A model generated the notes under the pieces. The model made no database searches and was not told where the DNA came from. It worked only from the letters and a program-made list of their open reading frames with translations. Made by a program: the position numbers and the translations under genes. A stretch of 41,086 nucleotides of DNA, from NCBI GenBank assembly GCA_047975325.1, contig JBKEDF010000051.1, positions 1 through 41,086 of the forward strand, given 5' to 3'. Below are positions 39,598 to 41,086 of this stretch, piece after piece. Numbering within the stretch: position 1 is the first letter of the stretch; each line of letters starts with the position of its first letter. The stretch comes from JBKEDF01 sp047975325. GTDB taxonomy: Bacteria > Pseudomonadota > Alphaproteobacteria > Rhodobacterales > Rhodobacteraceae.

Positions 39598-41086
39598 ATG
39601 AAGAAGAAACTGGTCGTCATTGGTGCCGGAATGGCCTCGGGGCGGATGCTGGAACATCTGTTCGATGCCGCCCCCGATGCCTGGGAGGTCACGCTTTTCA
39701 ACGGGGAGCCGCGCGGGAATTATAACCGGCTGATGCTTTCGCCCGTTCTGTCGGGCGAAAAGGCCTATGAGGAAATCATCACCCATGATGCCGGTTGGTA
39801 CGAATCCCATGGTGTGGACTGCCGGTTCGGTGAACCGGTCGTGAAGATCGACCGCAAGGCCCGTATCGTCCATTCGAACCAATCCAGCGCGGAATATGAT
39901 GCGCTGGTTATCGCAACGGGATCTGCCCCTTTCATCATCCCGATTGTGGGAAAGGATCTTCCGGGCGTCGTGACCTATCGTGACCTTGAAGATACCAATG
40001 CCATGATCGAGGCCGGCGTCGCCGGCAAGGATGCCGTGGTGATCGGTGGTGGTCTTCTGGGGCTGGAGGCCGCCGCCGGCATGGCGGCGCGCGGCGCCTC
40101 CGTCACGGTCATTCACCTGATGGGCCACCTGATGGAACGCCAGCTTGACCCGGCAGCGGGCTACCTTCTGCAGAAGGATCTGGAAAGCCGGGGTATCAGG
40201 GTTCATTGTTCGGGGGCGACCAAGGCCATCCTGGGCAATGGCAGGGCCGAAGTCGTGCTTTTGGAGGATGATACCGTCTATCCCGCCGATCTGGTTTGCA
40301 TGGCAGTAGGGATCCGGCCCGAGACACGCCTTGCCGTGGACGCGCACCTGGAGGTAGAACGTGGCGTGGTTGTCGATGATCAGATGCGCACCTCCGATCC
40401 GCATATCTACGCGCTCGGCGAATGTGTCGAGCATGAGAACCAGCTTTTCGGCCTCGTCGCCCCGCTTTACGATCAGGCCAGGGTGCTGGCGAAATCGCTC
40501 TTGGGCGAAGAGGCGGTTTTCGCCCCGGTCCAGACCGCGACCAAGCTGAAGGTCACCGGCTGCGACCTCTTCAGCGCCGGCGATTTCGCCGAGGGCGAAG
40601 GGCGCGAGGATATCGTCTTCCGCGACCCTTCGCGCGGGGTCTACAAGCGCCTCGTGCTGGAGAATGACCGCATCATCGGCGTCGTCATGTATGGCGACAC
40701 GGCCGATGGCGCCTGGTTCTACCAGATGCTCAAGGACGAGACCGATATCTCCGAGATGCGCGAGACGCTGATCTTCGGCCCCGCCTATCAGGGGGATGGC
40801 GCCGCGGACCCCCTCTCAGCCGTTGCAGCATTGCCGCCTGAGGCGGAACTCTGCGGCTGCAACGGCGTATGCAAGGGGCAGATCACCGACGCCATCGCGG
40901 CCGGTGCCACGGATATCGGCGCCATCCGCGCCACCACCAAGGCCAGCGCCTCCTGCGGGACCTGTACCGGCCTCGTCGAGCAGCTTCTGCAACTGACCCT
41001 CGGGGACGCGTTCGAGGCGCCGACGGCACAGCCGATGTGCGGCTGCACCGATCTGACGCATGAGGACGTGCGCCGGCTGATCAAAT
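39598..41086 (+). CDS. nirB: Assimilatory nitrite reductase large subunit (3' end outside window)
   Basis: The first 496 residues show the FAD motif VVIGAGMASGRMLEHL, the NADH motif VVIGGGLLGLEAAAGMA and two BFD-like [2Fe-2S] regions (LCGCNGVCKGQITDAI with SCGTCTGLVEQLL, then MCGCTDLTHEDVRRL). The sirohaem and Fe-S domains should follow beyond the window. It reduces nitrite to ammonium using NAD(P)H. AAGGAG lies before the ATG. From about 40.45 kb codon choice shifts towards GAG and CTC, unlike its first half. Confidence 0.93.
   Translation, partial: MKKKLVVIGAGMASGRMLEHLFDAAPDAWEVTLFNGEPRGNYNRLMLSPVLSGEKAYEEIITHDAGWYESHGVDCRFGEPVVKIDRKARIVHSNQSSAEYDALVIATGSAPFIIPIVGKDLPGVVTYRDLEDTNAMIEAGVAGKDAVVIGGGLLGLEAAAGMAARGASVTVIHLMGHLMERQLDPAAGYLLQKDLESRGIRVHCSGATKAILGNGRAEVVLLEDDTVYPADLVCMAVGIRPETRLAVDAHLEVERGVVVDDQMRTSDPHIYALGECVEHENQLFGLVAPLYDQARVLAKSLLGEEAVFAPVQTATKLKVTGCDLFSAGDFAEGEGREDIVFRDPSRGVYKRLVLENDRIIGVVMYGDTADGAWFYQMLKDETDISEMRETLIFGPAYQGDGAADPLSAVAALPPEAELCGCNGVCKGQITDAIAAGATDIGAIRATTKASASCGTCTGLVEQLLQLTLGDAFEAPTAQPMCGCTDLTHEDVRRLIK

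Overview
The window looks like chromosomal DNA of an alphaproteobacterium, most likely of the order Rhodobacterales. The DNA is GC-rich with tightly packed, often overlapping genes. Several neighbourhoods fit that group: ubiA/rsmE/gshA, an Lrp regulator divergent from trxB, a valine mmsA/acyl-CoA dehydrogenase/mmsB run, and ureDABCEFG. The species cannot be named from the sequence alone. No rRNA, tRNA or CRISPR array was recognised.

Layout. (1) 1-1.7 kb is a scar of mobile DNA: the 3' end of an IS630-type transposase lies inside the 5' part of a tyrosine integrase gene, followed by an AT-richer spacer and an orphan SAM-dependent methyltransferase. (2) 1.7-7.4 kb holds valine catabolism genes on the minus strand (mmsA, isobutyryl-CoA dehydrogenase, 3-hydroxyisobutyryl-CoA hydrolase, mmsB) with a divergent LysR regulator. 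(3) 7.4-16.8 kb is core housekeeping: a CBS-domain protein, coaD, parE, a coiled-coil membrane protein, an OmpA/BON protein, ubiA, rsmE, a small membrane protein and gshA. (4) 16.9-25.6 kb is a two-armed accessory catabolic locus. The minus arm is livG-livF-livH-livM followed by an aldo/keto reductase fused to a RidA-like domain. The plus arm is a GntR/FCD regulator, a TIGR04076-like protein, a second aldo/keto reductase, an NTF2-like protein and the periplasmic binding protein of the transporter. (5) 25.7-32.2 kb is housekeeping again: an alpha/beta hydrolase, an MFS exporter, glyA, nadK, an Lrp regulator, trxB and an RraB-like protein. (6) 32.2 kb to the end serves nitrogen assimilation: the urease operon on the minus strand, then nasT, a nitrate transporter and the nitrite reductase large subunit on the plus strand, the last cut by the window edge.

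How the parts work together. Region 2 degrades isobutyryl-CoA (from valine) to propionyl-CoA. Region 6 makes ammonium from urea and from nitrate/nitrite. The nitrate genes appear to be under NasT antitermination, because a tandem hexaloop hairpin lies in the leader of the nitrate transporter gene. The best candidate for an undescribed system is region 4: a complete five-part ABC importer, its own GntR regulator with a perfect 12-bp palindrome between the arms, two paralogous aldo/keto reductases, a RidA-like domain that has lost the catalytic arginine, and two small proteins of unknown role. The gene set suggests import and stepwise oxidation or reduction of a small organic compound, but the substrate cannot be read from the sequence.
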